DNA from: Pomacea canaliculata
Lineage: Eukaryota > Mollusca > Gastropoda > Architaenioglossa > Ampullariidae
Direction of reading: 5' to 3'
Assembly (NCBI RefSeq): GCF_003073045.1
Contig: NC_037599.1
Span: 25,706,695-25,770,694 of the forward strand
DNA length: 64,000 nt
Shown: positions 10,666-22,285 of the stretch, piece by piece
Numbering within the stretch: position 1 is the first letter of the stretch
Layout: each line of letters opens with the position of its first letter
The notes under the pieces: model-generated
Databases searched by the model: none
Told to the model about the DNA's origin: nothing
Seen by the model: the letters and a program-made list of their open reading frames with translations, nothing else
Program-made: the position numbers and the translations under genes

Positions 10666-11668
10666 ACACTGAGGCCACCTGAAGATTGTTACATGTTAGC
10701 CACATAACACTAACCCTGACAGCGGTTGCTGTTAGTGGGTGCTACTAGAAATATTTCTACCCGAGCATGGCCCACCCGACTGCAGTGAAAGCCTGGCCAC
10801 GCGCCTCTTGAAGGAAGAGCGGTGGTGGGCTGTTAGCGTGACATAGTGTAAAGCCATCATAATCAAATCTCGCCCCTCCAGGCGCCGGTCGATACCCAGG
10901 GTGAGTTCCTGTCACGACAACGTGGTGAGGAGAGGGACGTCAGACGCCGTCAGCACCATGTCTAGCAGGCGGTGTGTAGAAGGCAGCACATCACACCAAG
11001 CTAAAGTCGATAACACACAGCTAAAAGCTGTCAACACTGTGTCTCACACAGTGAGGGTCGACAACACGTTCAGCCTCAAGAGGTCAGAGTCGTGTCCCCT
11101 GCCCCTGGCCACACACAGCAAGCACTACAAATGTTAACTGCCAGTTTTATTTGAGGATGTACACACGCTAATCAACGCTAATCAACAAATATTCAAGGAT
11201 TTACTACTGTTTATAAACGGAATCAGACAACCCTTTTCGTCACACAACTTTAAGCTGCTATCAGTGTTCTATTATCATTTTTTTTAAATGCAGAGTACAG
11301 AAGCTAAAGTTGCTGTCCCTTGTGTCGTTAAAATACTTAGGTTGTCATCAAGGCAATGGTGACAGTCAGCACAGTGATGGCAATGGGCTGGTGGCGGCCC
11401 CAGGACGTTGACGTTTGCTATCAGCACAAGAGGAACTCTCCCACTTGGCGGGCGAGCCACACACATCACGACTAGAAGTCACACACTGCTTGCAAGCGCA
11501 TCCCTAGAGGCCGGCACCCACCGCATCCCGCATGTCAGGCGAAGGGTGGGGGGGTAGTTTGGGGAGGGGACACGCATGCAAGGGAGGGGGTTGGGCGCGA
11601 CAGTCTCCCCCCCCCCACTAGCGCGAGCTGCTGTCGTGATGCGCGTCTGATGCCAGCCACAGCAGCTT
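10666..11668. other. Single-copy DNA, no gene recognised
   Basis: Contains a plus-strand frame of about 78 codons (10901-11137) without any recognised motif, a stretch of G and C runs at 11540-11620, and nothing else identifiable. Confidence 0.4.
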
Positions 11669-11894
11669 CCTCAACACACAAACAGTAGACATCTTCGCCA
11701 CACTAACACCTATAGACCTGGTGTAGTCCTCAACACACAAACAGTAGACATCTTCCCACACTAACACCTATAGACCTGGTGTAGTCCTCAACACACAAAC
11801 AGTACAAACACCTCTACATGTAGACGTGATGTAGTCGACAACACACAAACAGTAGACATCTTCCCACACTAACACCTATAGACCTGGTGTAGTC
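11669..11894. repeat. Minisatellite, 58-bp unit
   Basis: Four copies of a 58-bp unit with CTCAACACACAAACAGTAGA and CACCTATAGACCTGGTGTAG. One copy has an internal deletion and substitutions. Confidence 0.93.
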
Positions 11895-11936
11895 ACAGGT
11901 CTCGCCGTAAAATAAAGTCTTGATATCGACAAGACT

Positions 11937-12066
11937 ACTATGTCTACACAACACTGCTATGTCTATACACACACTACTATGCCTATACACCACACAATAT
12001 ATCTACACACAACACTATTATGTCTATACACAACACTATGTCTATACACACTACTATGCCTATACA
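11937..12066. repeat. Degenerate short repeat, CTATGTCTATACAC-like
   Basis: Irregular copies of a ~20-25 bp motif around CACTACTATGTCTATACACA. Confidence 0.7.
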
Positions 12067-12210
12067 CACAAAAGCAAATGTCTGGAGAAGATCACGTGAC
12101 CAAATTTAAAATTGTCGATTGTGTTAAAACAAATATCTACGTAATAAGTTCCCTTCAAATACTATAGACAAAGTGTAAGAAAAATGTAAACAGCTTTGTG
12201 CCACTTCCTT

Positions 12211-12300
12211 AGGAGTGTGAGGGGAATGTTGTCGTTCCCAGGGTGTGCGGGGAATGCTGTCATGCCCAGGGTGTGCGGGGAATGCTGTCACGCTCGAGGT
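12211..12300. repeat. Minisatellite, 28-bp unit
   Basis: About three copies of a 28-bp unit containing AGGGTGTGCGGGGAATGCTG. Confidence 0.85.
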
Positions 12301-13552
12301 GTCAGCGGATGTTTCCATGTGCAGCAAATTAGCGCCAGCGATGTCGTCTGCCACGTCCTCCCAGAGTCATCCTGTCAACAATAGTCAAACACCTGGACAC
12401 AGTCTGAGTAGTGAGTACGGTGTTGTGTGACGTTATGTGACGTCAGCAACCAATGGTGTCAAACAGCTGCGCCGACTACATGGTTGTGTGACGTCATTAG
12501 TGTCAGCAAGCAACGGTGTCAGCAGTGTTTCTGGAGTCCTCACTTAACGCCTCCTTCCTCCGATTTCTGTCCTCATCGCGTGACGTAGCAAGTCTCTTTC
12601 TCCCTCTCTGTCTCTCCCACCAGCAATCCAGAATATTACTAAAGGCAAAACGGGGTTAAAATGTTACTGTTAGTCTGTGTCTTTGTGAGTCACACAGCGT
12701 CACGCATGGTCCAGTCTGTGTCATGGCGGTCACACGTGATCACCAAGGAAACCTGCTATCCCTCTGGCTTCTTTTTAAAAGAAAAAAAACGATGTTTATC
12801 AACTCGCACATGGTGGAAATGTAACGGTCATCGCGACTACTATTCACTTGACGTCCATGTGTGGTGGATAGAAATCACGTGACGCTTTGGCCTTGGCACG
12901 CTTCTAACCAAGTCTACTTCCTGTGGACTAAAATCACAGGGAGCACTGGCAGCCACTCGCCTGCAACGGCTGACTTCCGGCTGACGAGAGTGGCCTGGGG
13001 AAGCTGGCGTGACGTGCTGCTTGCGCCCAATGACAGGACGTCACGCGCGTGTGCGAGGATGGCGAGGCCGGCAACTTAAGTAAATTGGAGCCTGATCTGA
13101 TTAGACAGCCAAACAGCCTATTGATTTCCCAGGCGGATATTTGCTTTTGCTTTTGGCCTGGTAGGTTTCATGGCTTCTCCCACTCCCCCAGTGACAGGCA
13201 AGGGTGACGTGTCGAGAGACGGAGGCAACCTTCACACACAAAAATAAAAAACATTAAGAAAACAAAACTTCCAAAACTCTGGCCAGTCGCTACAGCTGGC
13301 AACGGCTAATGGCCTCTCTGGCTACTCCAGCCTTTCCTGATCTTGTTCCTCTCTGATGGTTCCTGTGAAATGATTTCTTCCTGTGGTCTACCATCGAGTG
13401 TCATGGTGATGTGTCAGTGAGGCTGTGGTCTAGCGTGTGACACTGATGTCACGGTGTCAGGCTGCTGTCTAGCATGTAGTATTGGTGATGTGTCAGTGAG
13501 GCTGTGGTCTAGCTTGTTACAGTGGTCTCACAACACTGCTATGTCTATACAA
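12301..13552. other. Single-copy DNA with small duplications and a CNE-like block
   Basis: A diverged ~60-bp duplication carrying GTGTGACGT and CAGCAA words lies at 12421-12530. The block at about 13080-13180 (GATCTGATTAGACAG, then CCTATTGATTTCCC) has the balanced, homeodomain-site-like look of conserved non-coding DNA. The segment 13404-13513 holds two copies of a GATGTGTCAGTGAGGCTGTG motif. A 73-codon frame at 12661-12882 begins with a hydrophobic leader-like stretch but cannot be supported as a gene. Confidence 0.4.
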
Positions 13553-14091
13553 CACTGTATAAAGCCTTGTTTACCACACATCTGCCATTGACTGTGTAAA
13601 GCCTTGTTTACATCTGCTATTGACTGTATAAATCAAATCAAAACACACTTTATTGTCTGTCCAGGAGACCCAAGACAAGCCTTGTTTACATCTGTCATTG
13701 ACTGTATAAAGCCTTGTTTACATCTGCCATTGACTGTGTAAAGCCTTGTTTACATCTGTCATTGACTGTGTAAAGCCTTGTTTACATCTGCCATTGACTA
13801 TGTAAAGCCTTGTTTACACCTGTCATTGACTGTGTAAAGCCTTGTTTACACCTGTCATTGACTGTATAAAGCCTTGTTTACATCTGTCATTGACTGTGTA
13901 AAGCCTTGTTTACATCTGCCATTGACTGTGTAAAGCCTTGTTTACACCTGTCATTGACTGTATAAAGCCTTGTTTACATCTGCCATTGACTGTGTAAAGC
14001 CTTGTTTACATCTGCCATTGACTGTGTAAAGCCTTGTTTACATCTGCCATTGACTGTGTAAAGCCTTGTTTACATCTGCCATTGACTGCCT
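13553..14091. repeat. Minisatellite, 32-bp unit, interrupted by a 45-bp insertion
   Basis: About 16 copies of a 32-bp unit with GTAAAGCCTTGTTTACATCT and GCCATTGACTGT. Between copies 2 and 3, at about 13632-13676, lies an unrelated stretch beginning AAATCAAATCAAAACACACT and containing TTTATTGTCTGTCC. It looks like a fragment of an interspersed repeat. Confidence 0.95.
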
Positions 14092-14111
14092 TCTACATCT
14101 GTGTTACTATT

Positions 14112-14360
14112 TTGATCAGTGATGATAATGACACAAGGCTGTATACATATGTATACATATACTGTATACTGTATACATAGTTATCAGTGATGATAGTCAC
14201 ACATGGCTGGAGTAATTATTTATAACTCCATTGATAAATGATGATAATGATGCAAGGCTAGTGTGATTATATGTAAATATATTGATCAGTGACGATAATG
14301 ATAGAAGCCTGATGTTATTATATATGAATATGTCTATCAGTGATGATAATGTCACAAGGC
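14112..14360. repeat. Degenerate repeat, ~60-bp unit
   Basis: Four diverged copies built on ATCAGTGATGATAATGACAC and AAGGCT. Confidence 0.8.
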
Positions 14361-15147
14361 TGGGGTCAAAATAGAGGGAGTAGGCGATCCTCGTCACATT
14401 GTCGAAAGATGTCGAAAGTGGAGAGGAAATAAGATGGTGTGGAAAAGTAAATGAAAATGTGGCAGGAGATTGACGAGAGTGTGAAAGCACTCATCAGTAC
14501 ACGAGGGTAGAAGTAGAGTGATCAGGATCAAAGGAAATCGATGAAATGGTGGAAGGAAATAAATGAGTGTTAAAACAATCTACGAGGGCGGACGACTCTC
14601 TTCACGGTGCCTTAGAATCCAAAGGGAGCGAACTGTTGGAGGTGGGGGGTGGGGGCACTAAATAATTCACAAGACGGGGGGTTCTGTGTGGTCGGCCACG
14701 AGGTTAGTTCTCCACAATATTGCACGTGCCGCGTGATGACAAAGATGGCCGCCGACCGCACGGCCTGCACCTTTCCCGTCCTGACAGCAGCACTCGACTG
14801 ACTGCTGCCACCCGACTGACTGCTGCTGACGGCAGGAGTGCATGTGCAAGCCTGACGAGAGGGGGGGACAAGGGGGTCTGGTGTACCCGGGCCCGCGGCT
14901 GTCAAGGGGGCCCGGCCTTGGTCAGTGGATTTTTTTTCTTCTTCTCCTTTTCTTTTAAAGAAAGGTCTAAGGACAGAACACCCAAGCATTACACATGCAG
15001 AAGTTGAGTTTGAGTGTAGATATTGAGATTCAAATTGTAAACATACATTATATACTGGGAAAATAATTTACGATTACAAGTACAAGGGGCCCGGAGAGGT
15101 CGTCTGTCCCGGGGCCCGGGCTGCCTCTCGGCGGCCCTGTGCATGTG
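14361..15147. other. Single-copy DNA with a GC-rich patch
   Basis: The segment 14730-14920 is GC-rich and contains AAGATGGCCGCC near 14740, a YY1-like word often found near promoters. No coding sequence follows that I recognise. Confidence 0.4.
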
Positions 15148-15311
15148 GACCGGGTACAAGACGGGGTATGGGTGGCACGTGCACCAGGTGTTTGTGTCCA
15201 ACTCAACGGGTACAAGACGGGGTATGGGTGGCACGTGCACCAGGTGTTTGTGTCCAACTCAACGGGTACAAGACGGGGTATGGGTGGCACGTGCACCAGG
15301 TGTTTGTGTCG
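15148..15311. repeat. Minisatellite, 56-bp unit
   Basis: Three nearly identical copies of a 56-bp unit with GGTACAAGACGGGGTATGGG and GGCACGTGCACCAGGTG. The homogeneity suggests a young expansion. Confidence 0.95.
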
Positions 15312-15555
15312 GTGTCGCGGAAGGGGGAAACGGTTAGGAGGCGTCTAATGAGTGATGATAGATTTCATGAGGGTGAGGGTTTGTGGTGGATACTTATCAC
15401 TGGTCAGGGTTAGTGTTGGGGTCAGTGAGAAGGGTTAGTTATGCCTGTCAGTTCTAGGGTTAGCGGAAAAGGTTAGACTTAGTGTGGTTCACCTGTCACA
15501 GAGTTAGTGCGGAGGGTTAAGGTTGGTGGGTTAGGGTGAGTGGGGCATACCTGTC
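15312..15555. other. Single-copy DNA with scattered GGGTTAG words
   Basis: GGGTTAG-like words recur between 15400 and 15540 at irregular spacing. They are not in tandem, so this is not telomeric repeat. Confidence 0.4.
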
Positions 15556-15803
15556 AAGGATGCAAATAGCCGAGTGGTTAGAGCGCTGGCATCCGAGCTG
15601 AGAACCTACTGGTTCGATTCCCGAGTAGTGCAGCAAGCTTCTCCCACTCCCCACCTGGAGGGAATGGGTACCTGACTCCACAGAGGGGTGGGGAAGGTAG
15701 GGCAGCGAGGGAGAGGAGACAGGCACCGCCCTCATGTAAAGCTGTCCCGAAAAAAAGTGAGTCTCTAACACCTCACTCCCAACGACCTAAAGGGTTAGGA
15801 GAT
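15556..15803 (+). mobile_element. tRNA-derived SINE
   Basis: The head carries a clear RNA polymerase III promoter: A box TAGCCGAGTGG at 15567-15577 and a perfect B box GGTTCGATTCC at 15611-15621, 33 bp apart as in tRNA genes. The sequence then departs from any tRNA fold (no matching acceptor stem) and continues about 180 bp as a SINE body, ending near the CCTAAAGGGTTAGG stretch. Clear target duplications are not visible, so the ends are approximate. Confidence 0.8.
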
Positions 15804-16497
15804 GCTGTTACCTGGAGTGGTAGATACAATGAACAAGCAAAGTGTCAACACCAAGCATGCCCTCCGATCATCCAGGCTGGTAGTCAAGGTTACGGTGAGC
15901 ACAAACTGACAACTCTACTCAAAGCGATGAATGTGATGTCATTTGTATTGTGTATCACGTGATCTTTGGGCCCAGTGGTGTTTTTTTTTTTGTTGTTGTT
16001 GTTGTTTTAGTCGTGAGGGATCAGACATAGTCTGCTGGTCTTGTCCAAGTTTATCAGAGCTGCCAGTGCACTGCGGGAACAGCCTGCGTGTCGCGACATC
16101 TGCCACAGGCTTTAGTCAGCACCAGAGTCTTCATGGTGCAGACTGGAGACGGTGAGCCACTTACTTCGTGACAACACTTTGCTGAGAGACAAACACAGTC
16201 AAAATAAGATGCTTGAAAAGAGACCGACTTTGAGCTCATTGAGCAGAGAGCAGTGGGACGGGGAGTTGTCTGCCGTTAATGAAGCGGTGGGGGGGGGGGC
16301 AGTTTAGTGTTTGAGTCATTTGTTTTATTTTCTTGTTATTTATTGTCTTTTCATCGCTTGAAGTAGGCCGCGGACTTGTAACTACACGCGAAACTCCGTC
16401 AGGAGCTGCTACAGTACAGAGGTGGAACCGAGCGTGGGCTGGCTTCCTGGCATCAACAGTCTTCCCCCGCTGGTTGTCAAGGTGACAGACCCACCAA
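15804..16497. other. Single-copy DNA with a T-run and GTT repeat
   Basis: A poly(T) run followed by (GTT)n occupies 15981-16007, and a G-run lies near 16290. No gene is recognised. Confidence 0.5.
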
Positions 16498-16711
16498 CCC
16501 ACACCCACACACGCACACACACACACAAACACGCACGCACACACTCACAGACACACACTCTCTCACACGTGACACACTCTCACACACACTCACATTCACA
16601 CACACGCACGCACACACTCTCAGACACTCACGCACGCACACACTCTTACACACTCACATGACACACACTCTCACTCTCACACACACTCACGTTCACACAC
16701 GCGCGCGCACA
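16498..16711. repeat. CA-rich microsatellite
   Basis: Irregular CACACA/CACGCA/CACTCT sequence ending in a short alternating CG/CA stretch (16697-16710). Confidence 0.93.
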
Positions 16712-16868
16712 AACGGGTAAAGAGAGGAGGCGAGTGTGGTGTCACTCAGCGCTGTGATGACGTGTTGCACGTGCACGCGCACCTCGCAAAGCCTCGCATG
16801 AATAAATGATGGCGCGTCTCGTGAGACCCACAGCATGGACGTGCTGCAGCTTCTGACCTCAGTGCAGC

Positions 16869-16986
16869 GGTGCATTGTGGCAGTCAGTGGCAGTCAGTGG
16901 CACTCCCAGCTGTGTTGTGTGACAGTCAGTGCCACTCCCAGCTGTGTTGTGTGGCAGTCAGTGGCAGTCAGTGGCACTCCCGGGGC
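16869..16986. repeat. Short tandem repeat around CAGTCAGTGGCACTCCCAGC
   Basis: Three copies of a ~40-50 bp unit with internal CAGTCAGTGG duplications and CTGTGTTGTGTG. Confidence 0.85.
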
Positions 16987-17089
16987 TGAGACTCCCAGTG
17001 TTGTATCATCACTTTCCTCACAGCGCATGCGTAGTTCTAACGCAGCCACCAGACAGTGTGTAGAAATAGTCGTAGTAGAGTTTCTTGTG

Positions 17090-17122
17090 GTGGCGATGGC
17101 GATGGCGATGGCGATGGCGATG
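17090..17122. repeat. Hexanucleotide repeat (GGCGAT)n
   Basis: Five perfect GGCGAT units. Confidence 0.95.
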
Positions 17123-17270
17123 CTGCGGGATGTGGCAGTCATCTTGAGTGACAAGAGTGCACGAATTTCAAGACACCTTATGAGATGGAGAGACATTACC
17201 AACAGATTGACAGACATTTCCAGCAGACTGACATATAGGACTGTCATGTACTTTGTGTATGTGTCAGGTA

Positions 17271-17850
17271 AACTGTAACAACAGGACATAACATATAGTC
17301 TAACGTGATATAACTGTAGTGTAACATGAGGACATCCATTGTAACAACAGGACATAAAATATAGTCTAACGTGATATAACTGTAGTGTAACATGTAACAA
17401 CAGGACATAACATATAGTCTAACGTGAGAACATATAGTGTAGCATCATGACGTAAACTGTAACAACAGGACATAACATATAGTCTAACGTGATATAACTG
17501 TAGTGTAACATGAGGAATCCACTGTAACAACAGGACGTACATACAGTCTAACGTGATATAACTGTAGTGTAACATGAGGACATCCACTGTAACAACAGGA
17601 CGTACATACAGTCTAACGTGATATAACTGTAGTGTAACATGTAACAACAGGACGTACATACAGTCTAACGTGATATAACTGTAGTGTAACATGAGGACAT
17701 CCACTGTAACAACAGGACGTACATACAGTCTAACGTGATATAACTGTAGTGTAACATGTAACAACAGGACGTACATATAGTCTAACGTGATATAACTGTA
17801 GTGTAACATGTAACAACAGGACGTACATACAGTCTAACGTGACAACCTGT
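17271..17850. repeat. Minisatellite with 65-bp and 52-bp alternating units
   Basis: About nine copies with GTGATATAACTGTAGTGTAA and GTAACAACAGGAC. The long form carries an extra GAGGACATCCACT, and long and short forms partly alternate. Confidence 0.95.
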
Positions 17851-18194
17851 AGTGTAACGGGAGGATATAAACTCTGGCATTAAACAAACTGCATTAAAAG
17901 TGAAGGATGGGAACTGTAACCACTGATACAGCCGCCATTTCTCGCCATTACAAGGAAGACAAAGTGTAACCGCTACACCATGTCACAAGTCTGTGTACAA
18001 CAAGCTGACCACCATTATAGCCGACGACTGTCATCCACTTCGACAGGAATGTGACGACAGCGGCGGAGACAGGAGGAGGATGAGAGTCGCCCCAGTCCAC
18101 TCCGCCGTCAGTCCACGTGCACAAGCACATCATGGACACCACGACTTTGAGTGAAGTCCTCACACAGGGCTCCCTTGCTGGAGTAGTCCGTCTT
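17851..18194. other. Single-copy DNA, no gene recognised
   Basis: Contains a CCGCCATTT word near 17931 but no recognised coding region. Confidence 0.4.
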
Positions 18195-18625
18195 CTTGCT
18201 TGTTGTTTGTTTGTTTGTTGCTTGCTTGTTGTTGCTTGCTTGTTTGTTTGTTTGTTGCTTGCTTGCTTGCTTGTTGTTTGTTGCTTGCTTGCTTGTTTTT
18301 GCTTGCTTGTTTGTTTGCTTGCTTGTTTGTTTGTTTGTTTGCTTGCTTGCTTGTTTGTTTGCTTGCTTGTTTGTTTGTTTGCTTGCTTGCTTGTTTGTTT
18401 GTTTGCTTGCTTGCTTGTTTGTTTGTTTGTTTGCTTGCTTGTTTATTTGTTTGTTTGCTTGCTTGCTTGTTTGCTTGTTTGCTTGCTTGTTTGTTTGTTT
18501 GTTTGCTTGCTTGTTTGTTTGTTTGTTTGCTTGCTTGCTTGCTTGTTTGTTTGCTTGCTTGTTTGCTTGATTGTTTGTTTGTTTGCTTGCTTGTTTGCTT
18601 GTTTGTTTGCTTGCTTGCTTGTTTT
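18195..18625. repeat. Tetranucleotide array (CTTG/TTTG)n
   Basis: About 430 bp of almost uninterrupted TTTG and CTTG tetramers with strong strand asymmetry (no A on the plus strand apart from rare TTTA or TTGA variants). Frames on both strands are open for up to 204 codons (Leu/Cys/Val on plus; Lys/Gln/Asn/Ser on minus) and are artefacts. Confidence 0.98.
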
Positions 18626-19366
18626 TCTGTCTGCTTATATTTCGTAACATTGGCAGACAAAAATGTTGCTGAAAATGATTAATAAAGATGTTTTGTACAG
18701 TAACCCTGACGCCATTTACCACTGTTAATAAGAAGCCTGGTTGTCACCCGGTAATTAACCTAATGAACGCCATGGCTGTTCACAACAACACGCGATGTAC
18801 CCGGAATAAGCGCACGAGCTGCGGCCAGTAATGAAGACATCAACTGTAGGGAGAGGATGCAGGTAGTCAGCACTAGAGGCACCATCACGGGATTGTCTGT
18901 ACTACAGAATGTTCCTGACCACCTTATGCAGATTCTCCCCCCACACACACACACCCCGCCCCCACTGATGATGGAATGGAGCGTGGCGCCGTCTGATTGG
19001 TTGCAACAAGAAGCGCTGCAGGCCCCGCCAAAGCAAACACCCAGCGCTGATTAGACCCAAGATGTAAGACTTCCCCCGGGAGCAGGGAGGCCACCTCGTG
19101 TCCCAGTCTTCAATCAGTTTTCTCTCCCCTTCCCACCCCTCCCACCCCCTCATCTCACAGCTCTCAACGTCTGCGTGCGGCCACCTAACCGTCCTTCCGT
19201 CCTGCCAGTGACAGTTATTAATCATCAAGTCAATGTACTTGGCACTGCACTCGGGAGAAAGGCAGGACAGACAAGGTAAGACAGACACAACACCTACATA
19301 ATGTACACACCAGTACAGTCCGCTGTCTGTCAACAAACTGACCTCAAGGTGCTCATCAATAGACAC
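18626..19366. other. Single-copy DNA with CNE-like blocks
   Basis: The blocks 18735-18860 (GGTAATTAACCTAATGAACG), 19030-19075 (GCGCTGATTAGACCC) and 19195-19260 (CAGTTATTAATCATCAAGTC) are balanced in composition with clustered TAAT/ATTA sites and no repeats. This resembles conserved non-coding DNA, inferred from composition only. AATAAA appears near 18681. Confidence 0.35.
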
Positions 19367-19583
19367 CAACAAGACAGAAACAGAGCAGAAACAAGACATT
19401 AATAGACAGAAACACGACATCAACAACACAAAACAACACAGAAACACAACAGAAACAAGACATTAACAAGACAGAAACAAGACAGAAACACAACAGAAAC
19501 AAGACATCAACAACACAAAACAACACAGAAACACAATAGAAACAAGACATTAACAAGACAGAAACAAGACAGAAAAACCCGCA
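19367..19583. repeat. A-rich tandem repeat AACAAGACAGAAACAAGACA
   Basis: Irregular repeats of CAGAAACAAGACATTAACAA and ACATCAACAACACAAAACAA, with a ~70-100 bp higher-order period. Confidence 0.88.
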
Positions 19584-19625
19584 CACAAAGCGTGTCCGAG
19601 AAGCATGAGTTCTTGGCTGTCAATG

Positions 19626-19922
19626 ATGATGTCAGCTTGAATATATTACTTATAAAGATGTCAGCTTGTATATATTACTTATAAAGATGTCAGCTTGAAT
19701 ATATTACTTATAAAGATGTCAGCTTGTATATATTACTTATAAAGATGTCAGCTTGTATTATTGTACAGATGTCAGCTTGTATATATTACTTATTAAGATG
19801 TCAGCTTGTATGTATTACTTACCATGATTCAGCTTGTATATATTAGTTATAACGATGTCAGCTTGTATATATTACTTATAAAGATGTCAGCTTGTATTAT
19901 TGTATAGATGTCAGCTTGTATA
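19626..19922. repeat. Minisatellite, 29-bp unit
   Basis: About ten copies of a 29-bp unit with GATGTCAGCTTGTATATATT and ACTTATAAA, two of them internally shortened (TTATTGTA forms). Confidence 0.95.
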
Positions 19923-20004
19923 GTGTGGTAACCTCGCCAATCCCAGCTCTCCGCACAAACACAAACATTACCCAGCAGACAACATTCCTGTGCCTGTGTC
20001 CCTG

Positions 20005-20674
20005 AAAGGGATTGTAAAGGCAAAATAAAACTGCTTACAGTGGCGTACAGAGCAGATAAATGTGAATCTCGTCTATTTATAGGTGTGTTCATGTGGACAA
20101 CGTTGAAGGTTTTTAGTAGAATGTTGTGTTTTATAACAGAAATTACACGGGACTCTTTTTTCGCTTCCACTATCTCGTTCTCCGTCACGTGACCCTATGA
20201 CGTGTGGTTTCCATGGTGACAACCATGCCTCGAGAACGTGCTGCACCCGACTGCCACGAAAAGATAGAAAAAGATTAAAATTGTCTTGTCATCAGTTTCC
20301 GACAGACAGAGTCTTACAGCCTGACACACAGAGTGCGTCATAGAGTAAACAGATGACGTCAAATCTTCGCAATGACAGATACAGACACTTCCTGTGTGTG
20401 TGTGACATCATAAGGAGACTGACGTCATAAGGAGACTCGTCTGCTTCACCGTCTCGGGAAGCTATCGTGGTTACACGGCGGAAGGACACAAGGGTCGACT
20501 TCACAGGAGTTGTTCAATGTTTATAAACATCGGCAAGCGACACAGTGCTAATAAGTGTAATTAGTGAGAAAAGAATCCTTTATTTCTCCTGTGTCGCTCT
20601 GTCATTGTAACTAAATATAGTTTTGAAACGTTTGACCGTCGCCACAGCCTTATCACAAGCCTTGAGTGTCCCCT
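20005..20674 (-). mobile_element. Non-autonomous TIR element, copy 2 (inverted relative to copy 1)
   Basis: Near-identical reverse complement of the element at 562-1262, about 670 bp, running from AAAGGGATTGTAAAGG to GCCTTGAGTGTCCCC. It carries fewer TGACGTCA copies, having lost one direct-repeat unit in that segment. No clear target duplication is seen at its ends, and no transposase is encoded. Confidence 0.75.
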
Positions 20675-20957
20675 GAGTTGGTGGGATGGCAGGTCGGTCT
20701 TCTGCCGGATGGCATCCATAGACAGATGTCGGTGAGACAGACGTACAGATGGGAGAGTCATGTGACAAGACCACATTAAAATTCAGAAACCTGGATCACA
20801 TCGTCAGGAAAATGTCACGTGATCACCTATCAGAAATTGCAGTAAAATGTTGACAGATGTAAAGTCTAAAAATACAGAAACTGTCATGGCGGTAGCCAGA
20901 GGTCGCTAAAGTTGATCATTTGATATCACGAGAGGAAAAAGACAAAATCCTTGAGAG
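20675..20957. other. Single-copy DNA between TIR element and GT array
   Basis: Contains one TCACGTGA palindrome at 20816-20823. No gene is recognised. Confidence 0.4.
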
Positions 20958-21120
20958 TGTGCGAGGTAGTGTGTAGGAGAGTGTGAGGGAGTGTGTGTAG
21001 GAGAGAGAGTGTGTGTGTAAGAGAGAGTGTGTGTGTGTGTGAGAGAGAGTGTGTGTGTAGGAAAGTGTGTGTGTAAGAGAGTGAGAGTGTGAGTTAGAGT
21101 ATGTGTGAGAAAGTGTGAGG
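20958..21120. repeat. (GTGT/GAGA) microsatellite
   Basis: Irregular mix of GTGTGTGT and GAGAGA tracts. Confidence 0.93.
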
Positions 21121-21775
21121 GAGATGTAGAGTTGGGGTAGACTGAACCAGAGAGAGAACAGTGTCACGCACAAACACACACACACGGCCGTCCCTGGCTA
21201 CACTAAAGGTTCCAGTGATGCCGGCGCCCGGGGAGGCGCGAGGTGGCCGATGGCCGCGGCAATCAGTGGAGGTCTGGCTTCGTCTGCCGCTCCCTGTATT
21301 CCCTGTATTCATGGCTGTCACGCGCGGGCCATGTAATAACCTCGCATCCTCCTCCCCATGGAAACAGAAATCCTGCCAGTAGACACCTCCCTCCCCCCAG
21401 TCTGCTGATGATGCTGACTGGATGGTTGGTCCACCCTGAGACACACACACACACGTACAGACCACAGAGTGGCTGATGATGCTGTAGGTCAGAAGGTCAA
21501 TGACGAGGGGGGGAGAGACGTCGGCTAGCTTCAAGTCGTTGTCGAGAGGCCGAGTGAGTGAGTCCAGCAGCCAGGACTTGTGTGACAGTTGGTGTGGTGA
21601 CCTTGACACTGTCAGGAGATGCAAAGCCAGGAGGCTGCTGTCACTGAGCAGTTGTAGCACAAGCTACGAGCTTTCACGGACATGTCACCTGTGTGTCACC
21701 ACAAACTAAACAAGGATTCCACGACAGCAGTAGATAATATCACATGTGTGAAGCACATGTCTTTATAAAGGACAC
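21121..21775. other. Single-copy DNA with a GC-rich patch
   Basis: The patch 21215-21290 is GC-rich (GCGCCCGGGGAGGCGCG). No motif in the short open frames is recognised. Confidence 0.4.
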
Positions 21776-22285
21776 GGGAGTGTAACAAGCATAGCAACAC
21801 AGAACATGGGAGTGTAACATGTGTAATATTACATGAAACATGGCGATGTAGCATTGTAACAATATAGAGAACAAGGCAGTGCTACATGTGTAATTATGTG
21901 CAGAACATGTGGGAGTTAATGTGTGTAACAATACAGAGAACATGGGAGTGTAACATTGTAACAATACAGAGAACATGAGAGTGTAACATTGTAACAATAC
22001 TGAGAACACGGGAGTGTAACATTGTAACAATACAGAGAACATGAGAGTGTCATGTCATACAGAGAACACAGAAGTGCAACATGTGTAACAATACAGAGAA
22101 CATGGGAGTGCAACATTGTAACAATACAGAGAACACGGGAGTGTAACATTGTAACAATACAGAGAACACGGGAGTATAACATTGTAACAATACAGAGAAC
22201 ACGGGAGTGTAACATTGTAACAATACAGAGAACACGGGAGTGTAACATTGTAACAATACAGAGAACACGGGAGTGTAACATGTCA
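21776..22285. repeat. Minisatellite, 33-bp unit
   Basis: About 14 copies of a 33-bp unit with CAGAGAACACGGGAGTGTAA and CATTGTAACAATA; the 5' third is diverged. Frames on both strands are open because 33 is divisible by three. Confidence 0.96.

Noticed and set aside
12661..12882. 73-codon frame with a hydrophobic leader, resembling a small secreted peptide
   Set aside because: No family, no cysteine framework, no TATA or splice evidence; a length expected by chance in 64 kb.
15400..15540. Interstitial telomeric repeat (GGGTTAG words)
   Set aside because: Words are scattered and not in tandem TTAGGG register.
15556..15640. tRNA gene, because of the perfect A and B boxes
   Set aside because: No acceptor-stem pairing and the sequence continues into a SINE body.
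18108..18722. Lys/Gln/Asn/Ser-rich and Leu/Cys/Val-rich frames up to 204 codons, resembling a low-complexity or membrane protein
   Set aside because: Pure consequence of a TTTG/CTTG tetranucleotide array.
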